Origin: JAXHUH01 sp034211175
GTDB taxonomy: Bacteria > Actinomycetota > Acidimicrobiia > Acidimicrobiales > CAIXPF01
Direction: 5' to 3'
Length of the DNA stretch: 64,000 bases
Assembly: GCA_034211175.1 (NCBI GenBank)
Contig: JAXHUH010000063.1
Location: forward strand, 1-64,000
The number at the start of each line of letters is the position of its first letter. Within the stretch, counting starts at the first letter, position 1. Position numbers and translations under genes: made by a program. The notes under the pieces were generated by a model that was not told the DNA's origin, searched no databases, and saw only the letters and a program-made list of their open reading frames with translations. This document shows positions 8,293 to 17,179 of the stretch, piece after piece.

Positions 8293-9018
8293 TCAGGGGC
8301 GGACGAGGAGCCAGGCGCCAGCGGCGAGCTCGGTCAGGCTCACCACCACGAAGCACAGCACCCACACCGACGCGGGGATGCGGGTGAGGCGGGCGAGGGT
8401 CGACGCGTCGTCGTGGCGGATGCCCGACCGTCGGACCCGGAAGAGGCCGAGGCTGTCGGTGACCCCGCCGAACGCCAGCGTGATCGCCAACCCGGTGAGG
8501 GCGATGGCGAGCGCCGACGGCTCGACCCACACGGCGCCCGCGCCGAGCGCGGCGATGCTGGCTGCGAACACGGCCGCGGCGAGCACGCTGCGGGCCTGCG
8601 TGGCCGCGGCCAGCAGCACGACGGCGGCGACCGCGGCGGTCGCCCGCGCCCAGCCGGCGCCGACCGCCGCGGCGGCCACGACGGCCACGAGCCCCGGCGC
8701 CGGGTAGCCCGAGGCAAGCGTGACGAAGCGTGCGAACGGGCCGGTGTGGCGTGACATCGTCAGGCCCGACCCGTCCCGCTCGAGACGGATCGAGTCGATG
8801 CTGCCGCCGGTCAGGCGGGTGGCGCCCATGTGTCCCAGCTCGTGGACCAGCGTCACCACGTAGCTGACCGCCCGCCGGGTCAGCGGCGCCCACCGCACGA
8901 GGACCGCAACGGCGAGCGCGATCGCCAGGTCACGGGGCTCGAGCGACTCGTTGCGCGACGTGAGGTGGTCCCACAACTCGCCCGCGCTCGTCGGCGCCTC
9001 GTCGATGAACCCGGCCAC
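8293..9018 (-). CDS. M50-type membrane metallopeptidase
   Basis: A 241-residue membrane protein with the zinc-protease motif HELGH in the first transmembrane region (YVVTLVHELGHMGATRLTGG), followed by about five further hydrophobic segments. It matches the M50B-like peptidase family, relatives of site-2 proteases that cut substrates within the membrane. The LDG-type third zinc ligand motif is not obvious, so activity is plausible but unproven. The GTG start at 9018 has TAGGGT 9 bp upstream. The gene is divergent from proA and convergent with the beta-propeller gene; the substrate is unknown. Confidence 0.8.
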   Translation of the reverse strand: MAGFIDEAPTSAGELWDHLTSRNESLEPRDLAIALAVAVLVRWAPLTRRAVSYVVTLVHELGHMGATRLTGGSIDSIRLERDGSGLTMSRHTGPFARFVTLASGYPAPGLVAVVAAAAVGAGWARATAAVAAVVLLAAATQARSVLAAAVFAASIAALGAGAVWVEPSALAIALTGLAITLAFGGVTDSLGLFRVRRSGIRHDDASTLARLTRIPASVWVLCFVVVSLTELAAGAWLLVRP

Positions 9019-9028
9019 GGGTCACGAA

Positions 9029-9073
9029 CCCTACGGCCATCGACCCTGCGGCCATCGACCCTGCGGCCATCGA
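9029..9073. repeat. Three tandem 15-bp repeats in the M50/proA divergent promoter region
   Basis: The unit CCCTRCGGCCATCGA occurs three times (9029-9043, 9044-9058, 9059-9073), with only one base changed in the first copy. On the minus strand that change produces TAGGGT, the likely -10 of the M50 gene; the other two copies read CAGGGT. The repeats therefore sit on the promoter. Confidence 0.85.
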
Positions 9074-9145
9074 CAGCCGGCGCCGCCCGGCGACGATCGG
9101 ACCCAGCGGCGACGCACACCGGTGCCCCGGCGGCCACGTCGCAAA

Positions 9146-9151
9146 TATGCT
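9146..9151 (+). promoter_or_regulatory. -10 box of proA
   Basis: TATGCT, 7 bp before GTG 9159, fits a leaderless transcript and decides the proA start. Confidence 0.55.
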
Positions 9152-9158
9152 GTCGCCC

Positions 9159-10427
9159 GTGACCGACGCAGTGCCGACCCCGACACCCACCCCGCTCCCG
9201 CTGCTCGGGTCCCGCGCCGCCGCCGCCGCCCGGGTGCTGGCCACCGCGTCGACCGAGCAGAAGGACGCCGCACTGGCGGCCGCCGCCGACCTGCTCGTCC
9301 AGCGCGGCGCCGAGATCCTCGAGGCCAACGCGGCCGACGTCGAGCGGGCGACGGGCGACGGCCAGAGCGCCACGGTGATCGACCGGCTCCGCCTCACCGA
9401 GGCCAAGATCGCGGCGATGGCCGGCGGGCTGCGCCAGGTGGCGTCGCTGCCCGACCCGGTCGGGCGGATCGTGGACGGCTGGGTGCGCCCCAACGGCCTG
9501 CGCATCTCCCGGGTGCGGGTGCCGCTCGGTGTGGTGGCGATCATCTACGAGAACCGCCCGAACGTCACGAGCGACGCCGCCGGGCTGTGCCTCAAGTCGG
9601 GCAACGCCGCGTTCCTCCGCGGCAGCTCCGGCGCGATCACCTCGAACCTGGCCATCGCCGCGGTGCTCCGTGAGGGCTTCGCCAAGGCCGGCCTGCCCGA
9701 GGACAGCCTCGTGCTGGTCGACGACACCACCCGGCAGGCGGCGGTCGAGTTCATGCAGCTCGACGACGTCATCGACGTGCTCATCCCCAGGGGCGGCCCG
9801 TCGCTCATCGCCTCCATCCGTGAGCACGCCACCGTGCCGACGGTGATCGACGGTGACGGCAACTGCCACGTGTACGTGCACGCCGCGGCCGACCTCGACC
9901 GGGCGCTCGACATCGTGGTCAACGCCAAGACCCAGCGGCCGTCGGTGTGCAACGCCGCGGAGAACCTGCTGGTCGACGCAACCGTGGCCGACGCGTTCCT
10001 GCCCCGGGTCGACGCCGCGCTCGACGGCGTCGAGCTCGTCGGCTGCGACCGGACCCGGGCACTGATCGACCGGGCCGGCGAGGCGACCGACATCGACTAC
10101 GCCACCGAGTTCCTCGACCTGAAGCTGGCCGTGCGGGTCGTCGACGGGCTCGACGACGCCATCGACCACATCCGCCGGTTCACCTCCGGCCACAGCGAGG
10201 CGATCGTGACCGACCAGCTCGGCGCGGCCGATCGGTTCTGCGCCGAGGTCGACGCCGCCGCGGTGGTCGTCAACGCGTCGACCCGGTTCGTCGACGGCGA
10301 GGAGTTCGGCTTCGGCGCCGAGATCGGCATCAGCACCCAGAAGCTGCACGCCCGCGGCCCCATGGGCCTCGAGCAGCTGACCACGGCCAAGTTCGTCGTC
10401 CGCGGCGACGGCCAGGTCCGGGGCTGA
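9159..10427 (+). CDS. proA: Gamma-glutamyl phosphate reductase (proline biosynthesis)
   Basis: A 422-residue enzyme that reduces gamma-glutamyl phosphate to glutamate-5-semialdehyde with NADPH, the second step from glutamate to proline. Family hallmarks are VPLGVVAIIYENRPNVTSDA, the catalytic-cysteine segment AKTQRPSVCNAAENLLVD and FGAEIGISTQKLHARGPMGL near the end. Length is normal. GTG 9159 is chosen over the in-frame ATG 9147 because TATGCT lies 7 bp before it and overlaps the ATG. The first residues are a threonine/proline run (VPTPTPTPLP). proB is not adjacent in this window, so ProB must be encoded elsewhere. Confidence 0.96.
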   Translation: MTDAVPTPTPTPLPLLGSRAAAAARVLATASTEQKDAALAAAADLLVQRGAEILEANAADVERATGDGQSATVIDRLRLTEAKIAAMAGGLRQVASLPDPVGRIVDGWVRPNGLRISRVRVPLGVVAIIYENRPNVTSDAAGLCLKSGNAAFLRGSSGAITSNLAIAAVLREGFAKAGLPEDSLVLVDDTTRQAAVEFMQLDDVIDVLIPRGGPSLIASIREHATVPTVIDGDGNCHVYVHAAADLDRALDIVVNAKTQRPSVCNAAENLLVDATVADAFLPRVDAALDGVELVGCDRTRALIDRAGEATDIDYATEFLDLKLAVRVVDGLDDAIDHIRRFTSGHSEAIVTDQLGAADRFCAEVDAAAVVVNASTRFVDGEEFGFGAEIGISTQKLHARGPMGLEQLTTAKFVVRGDGQVRG

Positions 10428-10518
10428 CACCGGGCTCGCGGCCTGACGAACCGTCGGTACCGGAACACGTCGCAGCCGGTCTCGAACGGGCCCCGACAAC
10501 AGGGAGCTCGACAAGCAG

Positions 10519-10536
10519 CTTGACCCCGCGGTCAAG
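10519..10536 (+). promoter_or_regulatory. Inverted repeat at the moxR promoter
   Basis: CTTGACC-N4-GGTCAAG is a perfect 7-bp inverted repeat located where the -35 element of the moxR promoter would be (-10 at 10545). It could be the binding site of a repressor; the regulator is unknown. Confidence 0.45.
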
Positions 10537-10544
10537 TCGACAGC

Positions 10545-10550
10545 TACGCT
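10545..10550 (+). promoter_or_regulatory. -10 box of moxR operon
   Basis: TACGCT, 7 bp before ATG 10558; leaderless spacing. Confidence 0.5.
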
Positions 10551-10557
10551 CGCCGCC

Positions 10558-11469
10558 ATGGAGTACCGCTTCGAGTCGGTCCCGGCGGTCCGGGATTCCC
10601 TGCGTAAGGTCGATTACCTCGCTGACGAGGGCATCGCCGGTGTCGCTTACCTGGCCGATCGGCTCGGCAAGCCGGTGCTCGTGGAGGGTCCCGCCGGTAC
10701 GGGCAAGACCCAGCTCGCCAAGTCCGTCGCCGAGATCACCGGCTCGCGCCTGATCCGCCTGCAGTGCTACGAGGGCCTCGACGAGGCCAAGTCGCTCTAC
10801 GAGTGGAACTACAAGAAGCAGCTGCTTCGCATCCAGGCCGAGCGGGTCACCGACGGCGAGCACAAGGACTGGGAGGACATCGAGGAGGACATCTTCTCGA
10901 GCGACTTCCTCCTGACCCGGCCCCTGTTGGAGGCGATCCGCTCCGAGGACCCGGTCGTGCTCCTCATCGACGAGGTCGACCGCGTCGAGATCGAGACCGA
11001 GGCGCTGCTGCTCGAGGTCCTCTCCGACTACCAGGTGTCGATCCCCGAGCTCGGCACGGTCACCGCCAACCAGATCCCGCTGGTGTTCCTCACCTCGAAC
11101 AACACCCGGGAGCTGTCCGAGGCGCTCAAGCGCCGGTGCCTGTTCCTCCACATCGACTACCCGGACCTCGACCGCGAGCGCGAGATCGTGGTCACCAAGG
11201 TCCCGGACATCTCGGAGAACCTGGCCGACCAGATCGCCCGGATCGTCCGCTCGATCCGCCAGCTCGACCTGAAGAAGGCCCCGTCGGTGTCGGAGACCCT
11301 CGACTGGGCCCGGACCCTCGTGCTCCTCGGCATCGAGCAGGTCGACGCCACGATCGCCACCGAGACGCTCAACATCCTGCTCAAGTACCAGACCGACATC
11401 GACAAGGCCCGCAAGGAGCTCGCTGCGGACGACAGCGCGCCGAAGCCCTGGAAGCCGGCCAGGACGTGA
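10558..11469 (+). CDS. MoxR-family AAA+ ATPase
   Basis: A 303-residue MoxR-type AAA+ protein: Walker A GPAGTGKTQ at ~43-51, Walker B VVLLIDEVDR at ~141, sensor 1 LVFLTSNNTRELSEALKRRC and a lid domain. MoxR ATPases are chaperone-like motors that work with von Willebrand factor A (VWA) proteins to activate metalloenzymes or handle stress. The gene overlaps the next gene by 4 bp (GTGA), which encodes a CoxE-like VWA protein, the expected partner. No CO-dehydrogenase or other client enzyme is adjacent. A palindrome over the -35 region suggests repression. Confidence 0.92.
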   Translation: MEYRFESVPAVRDSLRKVDYLADEGIAGVAYLADRLGKPVLVEGPAGTGKTQLAKSVAEITGSRLIRLQCYEGLDEAKSLYEWNYKKQLLRIQAERVTDGEHKDWEDIEEDIFSSDFLLTRPLLEAIRSEDPVVLLIDEVDRVEIETEALLLEVLSDYQVSIPELGTVTANQIPLVFLTSNNTRELSEALKRRCLFLHIDYPDLDREREIVVTKVPDISENLADQIARIVRSIRQLDLKKAPSVSETLDWARTLVLLGIEQVDATIATETLNILLKYQTDIDKARKELAADDSAPKPWKPART

Positions 11470-12935
11470 CCTCCACGGTCGACGCCACGTCGCCCCTGCT
11501 GGAGCTCCTGAACGGCTTCATCATCGAGCTCCGCAACGCCGGGCTCCCGGTCAGCCTGACCGAGAACCTCGACGCCATGGAGGCGATCAAGCACATCCCG
11601 CTCGAGGACCGCGAGGCGTTCAAGTACGCGCTGGCCGCGACCCTGGTGAAGAACCAGTCGCACTGGCGGGCGTTCGAGACCGTCTTCGAGGTCTTCTTCT
11701 CGCTGCGGGGCAAGGAGTATGCCCTCGGCGACGACGCCGACGAGGGCCCCGACCTCGAGGACGAGGACGAGGCCGGCCCCCGCTCGGGCGACGACCAGCG
11801 GGGCGAGGGCGGCGGCGCCATGGACGACATGACGCCCGAGGAGCTCGCGGCGATGTTGTACGCATCGCTGCGCGACGGCGACCAGACGACGATGCGCAAC
11901 GTCGCCCGCCAGTCGGTGAAGCGCTACGCGGGCATGGAGCCGGGTCGGCCGGTCGGCGGCACCTACTACCTGTACCGCACGCTGCGGAACCTCGACCTCG
12001 ACTCGGTCCTCGCCCAGCTCATGGACGCCGCTCGAGACGACGTCGGCGGCGAGATGAGCCCGTTCGAGGAGCGCCTCCAGAAGGACGAGTACGAGGACCG
12101 GGCCGAGAAGTTGCGCAAGGAGATCGAGGCGGAGATCCGGCGCCGCCTCGTGGCCGACCGCGGCGTCGAGGCGATGGCCAAGACGCTGCGCAAGCCGCTG
12201 CCCGAGGACGTCGACTTCATGCACGCCAGCCGGGACGAGATGGCCAACCTCCGCAAGGCCATCTTCCCGCTGACCCGCAAGCTTGCGGTGCGGCTCGAGC
12301 GCAAGCGCCGCCACGGCCGCAAGGGCCCGCTCGACTTCCGCAACACGGTGCGCCACTCGCTCAGCTACGGCGGCGTGCCCGCCGAGCCGAAGTTCCGCAA
12401 CCCGAAGCCGAAGAAGCCCGAGATCTTCGTCGTCGCCGACATCAGCGGCTCGGTGGCGGCGTTCGCCCGGTTCACGCTCCACCTCGTCTACGCGATCTCG
12501 AGCCAGTTCTCGCGGGTGCGGGCGTTCGTGTTCATCGACGGCCTCGACGAGGTGACCCACCTGTTCGAGGGCGCCGAGGACATCGTCAACGCCGTGCACC
12601 GGGTCAACACCGAGGCCGATGTCGTGTGGGTCGACGGCCACTCCGACTACGGCCACGCGTTCGAGGTGTTCTGGGAGCGCCACGGCAAGGAGGTCGGCCC
12701 GAAGACCACCGTGCTGGTCCTGGGCGACGCCCGGAACAACTACCACGCGTCGCAGGCCTGGGTGATCCAGGAGATCCGCAAGCGGGCCCGCAGCGTGTTC
12801 TGGCTCAATCCCGAGCCCCGCTCGTACTGGGACACCGGTGACTCGATCGTCAGCGAGTACGGCAACCACTGCGACGGCACGTTCGAGTGCCGGAACCTGC
12901 GCCAGCTCGAGACGTTCGTCGAGCACCTCGCCTGA
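11466..12935 (+). CDS. CoxE-like VWA domain protein, MoxR partner
   Basis: A 489-residue protein from GTG 11466, which overlaps the moxR stop as GTGA. The N-terminal half is helical and charged, with an acidic patch near residues 80-110 (DDADEGPDLEDEDEAG). The C-terminal half is a VWA domain with the metal-binding MIDAS motif DISGS in IFVVADISGSVAAFARF (residues ~320-335), followed by a conserved threonine and DGHSDYGHAF. It belongs to the CoxE-like family, which acts with MoxR ATPases as a substrate-binding adaptor. Very tight coupling with moxR supports a two-component chaperone; the client is unknown. Confidence 0.9.
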   Translation: MTSTVDATSPLLELLNGFIIELRNAGLPVSLTENLDAMEAIKHIPLEDREAFKYALAATLVKNQSHWRAFETVFEVFFSLRGKEYALGDDADEGPDLEDEDEAGPRSGDDQRGEGGGAMDDMTPEELAAMLYASLRDGDQTTMRNVARQSVKRYAGMEPGRPVGGTYYLYRTLRNLDLDSVLAQLMDAARDDVGGEMSPFEERLQKDEYEDRAEKLRKEIEAEIRRRLVADRGVEAMAKTLRKPLPEDVDFMHASRDEMANLRKAIFPLTRKLAVRLERKRRHGRKGPLDFRNTVRHSLSYGGVPAEPKFRNPKPKKPEIFVVADISGSVAAFARFTLHLVYAISSQFSRVRAFVFIDGLDEVTHLFEGAEDIVNAVHRVNTEADVVWVDGHSDYGHAFEVFWERHGKEVGPKTTVLVLGDARNNYHASQAWVIQEIRKRARSVFWLNPEPRSYWDTGDSIVSEYGNHCDGTFECRNLRQLETFVEHLA

Positions 12936-12944
12936 GCGCCGGAG

Positions 12945-13607
12945 GTGAGCGCACCGCCGGCGACCCGGCTCCTGCTGGTCCGCCACGGTGAGGCCGAGGT
13001 CGCCGTTCGCCGCATCGTCGGCGGTGAGCGTTCGTGCACCGGCCTGTCCGAGCTCGGTCGGGCCCAGGCGCAGCGGTTGGCGGAGCGCTTCGCCGCCGGA
13101 CACGAGCCGCCGGTCGACGTGCTGTACGCCTCGACGTTGCCTCGCGCCCGGGAGACGGCCGAGGCCCTGGCACCGGTGCTCGGGCTCGATGTCCTGGTCG
13201 AGTCGGAGCTCGTCGAACTGCGCCCGGGGGAGGCCGACGGGCTCGGATGGGACGAGGTGACCGAACGGTTCGCCCCTGACCCCGACCGCGATCCGTTCAC
13301 GCCGCTCGCGCCGGGCGCGGAGTCGCGGGCGGTGTTCCACCAGCGGGCGTTGACCGCGCTGATGGAGCTGGCGCGACGACACGACGGCGCCACGATCGTG
13401 GTGGCCTGCCACGGCGGGGTCGTGGACGCCGCCCTCCGCTACGTGCTCGGGCTCGGCCTGTTGGCGCCGCTCGAGGTGTGGACGCGCAACTGCTCGATCA
13501 CCGAGGTCGCGCTCGGCGGTCCCGCCGGCGAGCGTCGGCGCTGGCGGCTGGTGCGCTACAACGACTTCGCCCACCTGGGTGGGCTCCCACACGCAACCGA
13601 GCGCTGA
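12945..13607 (+). CDS. Histidine phosphatase family protein
   Basis: A 220-residue protein with the phosphoglycerate-mutase fold: the catalytic RHG motif in LLLVRHGEAEV (~9-19), a conserved arginine/glutamate region VDVLYASTLPRARETAEALA and the second histidine in IVVACHGGVVDAALRY. These enzymes remove phosphate through a phosphohistidine intermediate; the substrate cannot be told from sequence. It starts 9 bp after the VWA gene and is likely the last gene of the moxR operon. The GTG start at 12945 directly follows GGAG, so spacing is poor and the true start could be slightly later. Its stop lies in the loop of a hairpin shared with the convergent gene. Confidence 0.87.
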   Translation: MSAPPATRLLLVRHGEAEVAVRRIVGGERSCTGLSELGRAQAQRLAERFAAGHEPPVDVLYASTLPRARETAEALAPVLGLDVLVESELVELRPGEADGLGWDEVTERFAPDPDRDPFTPLAPGAESRAVFHQRALTALMELARRHDGATIVVACHGGVVDAALRYVLGLGLLAPLEVWTRNCSITEVALGGPAGERRRWRLVRYNDFAHLGGLPHATER

Positions 13608-13616
13608 TCGGCGCTC
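13599..13616. terminator. Compact bidirectional hairpin over two convergent stop codons
   Basis: GAGCGC-TGATCG-GCGCTC forms a perfect 6-bp stem. The loop holds the TGA of the histidine phosphatase gene, and the right arm overlaps the stop of the convergent phosphotransferase gene (stops 13605-13607 and 13615-13617). Confidence 0.55.
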
Positions 13617-14619
13617 ACCTCAGCTGCGGCCACCGGCCTGCGGGGTCGAGGTGTTCCTCGAGCCCGAATCGGGCGATCCGCTCGTCGGCGGAGTCGCCGT
13701 GCGGTGACCGGAACTGCCGGATGTAGATGGCGATCTCGCTCAGGTCCCAGTCCAGGCGGTACAGCTCCATGACCTCGGCCAGGACCGTTCGGCCGGTCGC
13801 GGTCTCGTAGGCGGGGGACGTCGCGGCATCGTCGCCCAGCATCCACAGGTCCCGTTCCGGCGGGGCACGTCGGGCCGTGTCCCAGTCGACGAGCAGCGGG
13901 CCCGTCGACGTGTGGATCGTGTTGCCCGGGTGGGGCTCGCCGTGGGTGAGCACCAGCCGGTCCGGACGCGCCCGGACCCGGCTCGCGAGCCGGTCGTGGT
14001 GGGCCAGCATCCGGACGACCCCGGCGGCGTGGCGATCGAGGAGCGCCCGGGCGGCCCCGGCGTGGGGTCCGGCGGTCCACCGTTCTCCGAGGTCGTCGAT
14101 CGCGCGCTCCAGCTCGTGGCGGTGGGGGACGGTGGGCTCGTCGGGGTCGGCCCGGGCCGCGACGGCCTCCGGAAGGGTGTGGAGCCGGACCAGGAGCTCG
14201 AGCACCGCGGCGCGGTCGCTGTCGGACCGCTCCTGTCCCCAGTCATCCGTCCGGCCGTCGATGTGCGGGTAGAGCGCGGCGGCGTAGCGGTCGGACAGCT
14301 CGTGGAGCACCTGGCCGGCTCGGGTCGGTATCGGGGCGACGACGAAGTCGGCGGATGCGTCGCGGGCGGCCCGGGCGGCGATGAGCGCGTTCCGGAGCCG
14401 GCTCCGGGCGGCGTCGCGGTCGTCGTCGGCCACGCACTGCTTGGCATCGAGGTCGTCGACGGTGAGGAACCACCGGGTGCCGTCACCGGCACGAATCGAC
14501 CAGTGGTGGCTGCCGAAGCCGACCGGCCGGTGCTCGACGGCGGTGGTCTCGAGCGCCCAACCGTCGCCGACCGTGGCACGGATCAACGCGTCGGGCAGGT
14601 CGGCGGGCCGGGTGCGCAC
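13615..14619 (-). CDS. Aminoglycoside phosphotransferase-like kinase (APH fold)
   Basis: A 334-residue protein with the APH/choline-kinase catalytic core: Brenner-type motif LVLTHGEPHPGNTIHTSTG and the metal-binding segment LLVDWDTARRAPPERDLWML. The N-lobe has the expected nucleotide-binding strands (GFGSHHWSIRAGDGTRWFLT). Such kinases phosphorylate small molecules (aminoglycosides, macrolides, homoserine, sugars); nothing here fixes the substrate, and a resistance role is not implied. The GTG start at 14619 has TACCGT 6 bp upstream, so the gene appears leaderless and monocistronic. Its 3' end is convergent with the histidine phosphatase gene. Confidence 0.85.
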   Translation of the reverse strand: MRTRPADLPDALIRATVGDGWALETTAVEHRPVGFGSHHWSIRAGDGTRWFLTVDDLDAKQCVADDDRDAARSRLRNALIAARAARDASADFVVAPIPTRAGQVLHELSDRYAAALYPHIDGRTDDWGQERSDSDRAAVLELLVRLHTLPEAVAARADPDEPTVPHRHELERAIDDLGERWTAGPHAGAARALLDRHAAGVVRMLAHHDRLASRVRARPDRLVLTHGEPHPGNTIHTSTGPLLVDWDTARRAPPERDLWMLGDDAATSPAYETATGRTVLAEVMELYRLDWDLSEIAIYIRQFRSPHGDSADERIARFGLEEHLDPAGRWPQLR

Positions 14620-14625
14620 GGCCGG

Positions 14626-14631
14626 ACGGTA
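14626..14631 (-). promoter_or_regulatory. -10 box of phosphotransferase gene
   Basis: TACCGT on the minus strand, 6 bp before GTG 14619. Confidence 0.45.
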
Positions 14632-14685
14632 CGCCGCAACCCGTCGGTGGCCCGAGCGGATTCTCCGTCGTCGGGCCCGAGTGCG

Positions 14686-15438
14686 TCAGACGGGGGAGGA
14701 GCGGAGCGCGACCGCCCGCGACAGCGCCGCCCACGTCGACGGCCCGACGACCCCGTCGGCGCCGAGGCGGGCCCGGGCCTGGAACGAACGCACGGCCGTG
14801 GCCGTCAGCCTGCCGTAGATGCCGTCGGCCGGGCCGGGGCGGAACCCGATGGCGGTGAGCGCCCGCTGGACGCGCCGGGTCGCGCTGCGGTTGGCGCTGC
14901 CGACCCGGAGGAGGCCGCCCGGGTAGCGGGGCAGGCCCGGGAAGGCGATCACGTGCGCCTCCCTGCGCATGTGGTCGATCAAACCGACAGCGAAGCGCCC
15001 GGGGCAGACGGTGTCGGCGACGTCGCGGTGGGCGATCAACGTTGCCCGTGAGGTGACGATGCGCCGGACGATCAGTCGGGCGTAGAGCTCACTGACCGAG
15101 GAGATGGCCGCCGCGCTGGGCCGGTTCCGATCGAAGTCGCCGATGAGGCAGATCGCCACGGAACGGTCGTTGCGGCCCTTCGTCGCCGCGCCCATGTTGC
15201 GGATGCGACCGTCGAAGACCCGGCCGGACTGGCCGACGAGCCAGTTGTAGGCGATGTCGTCCCAACCCCGGACGTCCATGTGCTCGTCCTGGGCCGCGCG
15301 CACCTGGCGGGTCTCCGAGCTGGTGCCTCCGGCCGTGTGGTGGAGCACCACCTCGGAGACCGGCAGGCGGAGTGGTTGGGTTGCCCGTGGCGGCCGGGCG
15401 CCCCAGGCGGCCCGAGTGGAGACCGGCGGGAAGGCCAT
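14686..15438 (-). CDS. Peptidoglycan amidase (PGRP/amidase_2) with peptidoglycan-binding domain
   Basis: A 250-residue protein. Residues ~1-165 are an N-acetylmuramoyl-L-alanine amidase/PGRP domain: STRAAWGARPP opening, zinc ligand region VVLHHTAGGT, YNWLVGQSGRVFDGRI and second histidine ATLIAHRDVADTVCPG. Residues ~185-245 are a PG_binding_1 domain (RVQRALTAIGFRPGPADGIYG). It would cleave the bond between muramic acid and the stem peptide. No signal peptide is visible from ATG 15438, which has a good AGGAG site 6 bp upstream; secretion may be non-classical or the protein may act in lysis. A longer in-frame start exists but would run past the Shine-Dalgarno site. Confidence 0.88.
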   Translation of the reverse strand: MAFPPVSTRAAWGARPPRATQPLRLPVSEVVLHHTAGGTSSETRQVRAAQDEHMDVRGWDDIAYNWLVGQSGRVFDGRIRNMGAATKGRNDRSVAICLIGDFDRNRPSAAAISSVSELYARLIVRRIVTSRATLIAHRDVADTVCPGRFAVGLIDHMRREAHVIAFPGLPRYPGGLLRVGSANRSATRRVQRALTAIGFRPGPADGIYGRLTATAVRSFQARARLGADGVVGPSTWAALSRAVALRSSPV

Positions 15439-15620
15439 CGAAGCTCCTGCGTCGCCCTCGTCGATCGTCCCGAACGGTAGTCCACCTGCGGCGGCGCCCC
15501 GGTGACCGGTCGTGCACCCCGCCCGCGACGGCGGCAGCGGCCGGACCTGCCCGGCCCGCGGGACGCTCGTTACCATGCCTGGCGCGGGACGAGGGGCGTC
15601 CGGCCAGGGGGGGTAGCGAC

Positions 15621-16433
15621 ATGAGCACACCGAACGGGGAGCGGGCCGTCGCGGTCGCGAACGCGCAGGCCGGCGGCCAGCTCGACTGGGCCGAGATCGT
15701 CGACCGGCTGAACCGGCTGGTGCGGCTGCGGACCACGCCGATCGGCATGAAGCTGTTCGCCACGAAGGCGGACATGGAGGCCGTCGAGCGCATCCGGCGA
15801 CCGAACGCCATCCACACGACCGACCAGATCGTGGCCATGGCCGCGCGGCTCGGCTGGACCGTCGGGGTCACGATGGACGATCTCGTCGGCGCCCAGTGCG
15901 GCACGGTGATCGGCCTCCACCCCCGCGACGACGAGTGGCTCTCGGGTGACCGCATGGCCGGGGTGTGGTTCGAGACGCTCGAGGACGCGTCGGCCCACCA
16001 GCACGCCATGGACTGCGTGCCGTACGGGCGGTACGAGGCGATGGCCGTGTCGCCACTGGCCACCGGTCGCCTCGATCCGCCCGACATCGCCATGATCTAC
16101 GCCACCCCGGCCCAGATGATCATCCTGATCAACGGGCTCCAGTGGAGCGGCTACCGCAAGCTCGACTGGGGCTGCGTCGGCGAGTCGGCGTGTGCCGACT
16201 CGTGGGGCCGGGCGCTGGCGACGGGGGAGCCGAGCGTGTCGATCCCGTGCTTCGCCGAGCGCCGCTACGGCGGGGTCGCCGAGGACGAGCTGCTGATGGC
16301 CGTACCGCCCCGGTTCCTGCCGAAGATGCTCGACGGCGTCGAGGCGCTGTCCCGCAACGGTCTGCGCTACCCGATCCCCCAGTACGGGGTCCAGCAGGAC
16401 GCCCGTGCCGGGCTGGGCGTCAGCTACGGCTGA
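15621..16433 (+). CDS. DUF169 domain protein
   Basis: A 270-residue protein of the DUF169 family, recognised by LVRLRTTPIGMKLFATKADM near the N-terminus, QIVAMAARLGWTVGVTMDDL and CVGESACADSWGRAL. DUF169 proteins occur widely in bacteria and archaea, often near metal or redox genes, and their function is not known. Several conserved cysteines (GAQCGT, DWGCVGESAC, IPCFAERRYGG) could bind a metal or cluster, but that is inference. ATG 15621 has a run of G residues (15607-15613) ending 7 bp upstream as a Shine-Dalgarno site. Its last codons overlap those of convergent comB by 10 bp. Confidence 0.88.
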   Translation: MSTPNGERAVAVANAQAGGQLDWAEIVDRLNRLVRLRTTPIGMKLFATKADMEAVERIRRPNAIHTTDQIVAMAARLGWTVGVTMDDLVGAQCGTVIGLHPRDDEWLSGDRMAGVWFETLEDASAHQHAMDCVPYGRYEAMAVSPLATGRLDPPDIAMIYATPAQMIILINGLQWSGYRKLDWGCVGESACADSWGRALATGEPSVSIPCFAERRYGGVAEDELLMAVPPRFLPKMLDGVEALSRNGLRYPIPQYGVQQDARAGLGVSYG

Positions 16434-17179
16434 TCGGCGGCGTCGACGAACGCGCCGTCACGGAGCACGGGCACGGTGGCGCTCGCGTCGACCTCGGTTG
16501 CGTACCTGAGGTCGCCATCCCAGCCCCGGGCGACCTGCTCGCGGCCCGAGGCGCAGTCCGCGATCGCCGCGGCCACCCGCGGGGCTGTTGCGTGCCACAG
16601 GTCGGCCGCGGCCCGGGCCTCGGGTGACAACGTGTCGGCGAGGGCGGCGACGACCGCTCCGGCGCCGAGATGGTCCTCGAGCGCCGGTCGCAGCGTGCCG
16701 TCGGGCCAGCGCTCGCCGCCGGCGATCACCGTCACGGTCCGCACGGCTCGTTGGCGGTCCAGCCACCGCGCGACCGCGGTCGCGTTGCGCAGGCACGCGG
16801 CGACCACGACCTCCGCGCCGTGCTCGGCGGCGACCGCGGCGCACGTCGAGCCGTTCGGCGACGGCAACACGACCCGGTCGCCCGGTCCGAGCGCGAGCAG
16901 GCTGATCGGGGACAGCGAGAGCCCCGGCTCGCCTCCGGGGCCGGCGAGCACCGCGCCGACCTCGCGGGCGAAGCCGGCGGCGGAGCCGTCCTTCCACCGG
17001 TACGGGAACACCGTCGCCCCGCGTCCGACCGCGGCGTCGACCGCGGTGGTGAAGCGGAGCACGTCGATCACGACCACGGCGTCCGATCGGACGGTGGCGG
17101 CTCCGACCGGTCCCCACTCGAGCCGGACATCCCACTCGTGCTGGCGCAGCCACGGTCGTTCCTCGGCGTGCCCGCCCAT
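16424..17179 (-). CDS. comB: 2-phosphosulfolactate phosphatase family protein
   Basis: A 251-residue member of the ComB family: DAVVVIDVLRFTTAVDAAVG near the N-terminus, VVLPSPNGSTCAAVAAEHGA with the key PNGS segment, VAACLRNATAVARWL and VTVIAGGERWPDG. In methanogens ComB hydrolyses 2-phosphosulfolactate in coenzyme M synthesis; actinobacterial homologues have no known coenzyme M pathway, so the substrate here is uncertain. ATG 17179 has GGGGAGGGG 5 bp upstream. Its stop and that of convergent DUF169 fall within the small inverted repeat TCAGC-TACG-GCTGA (16420-16433). Confidence 0.87.
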   Translation of the reverse strand: MGGHAEERPWLRQHEWDVRLEWGPVGAATVRSDAVVVIDVLRFTTAVDAAVGRGATVFPYRWKDGSAAGFAREVGAVLAGPGGEPGLSLSPISLLALGPGDRVVLPSPNGSTCAAVAAEHGAEVVVAACLRNATAVARWLDRQRAVRTVTVIAGGERWPDGTLRPALEDHLGAGAVVAALADTLSPEARAAADLWHATAPRVAAAIADCASGREQVARGWDGDLRYATEVDASATVPVLRDGAFVDAADQP

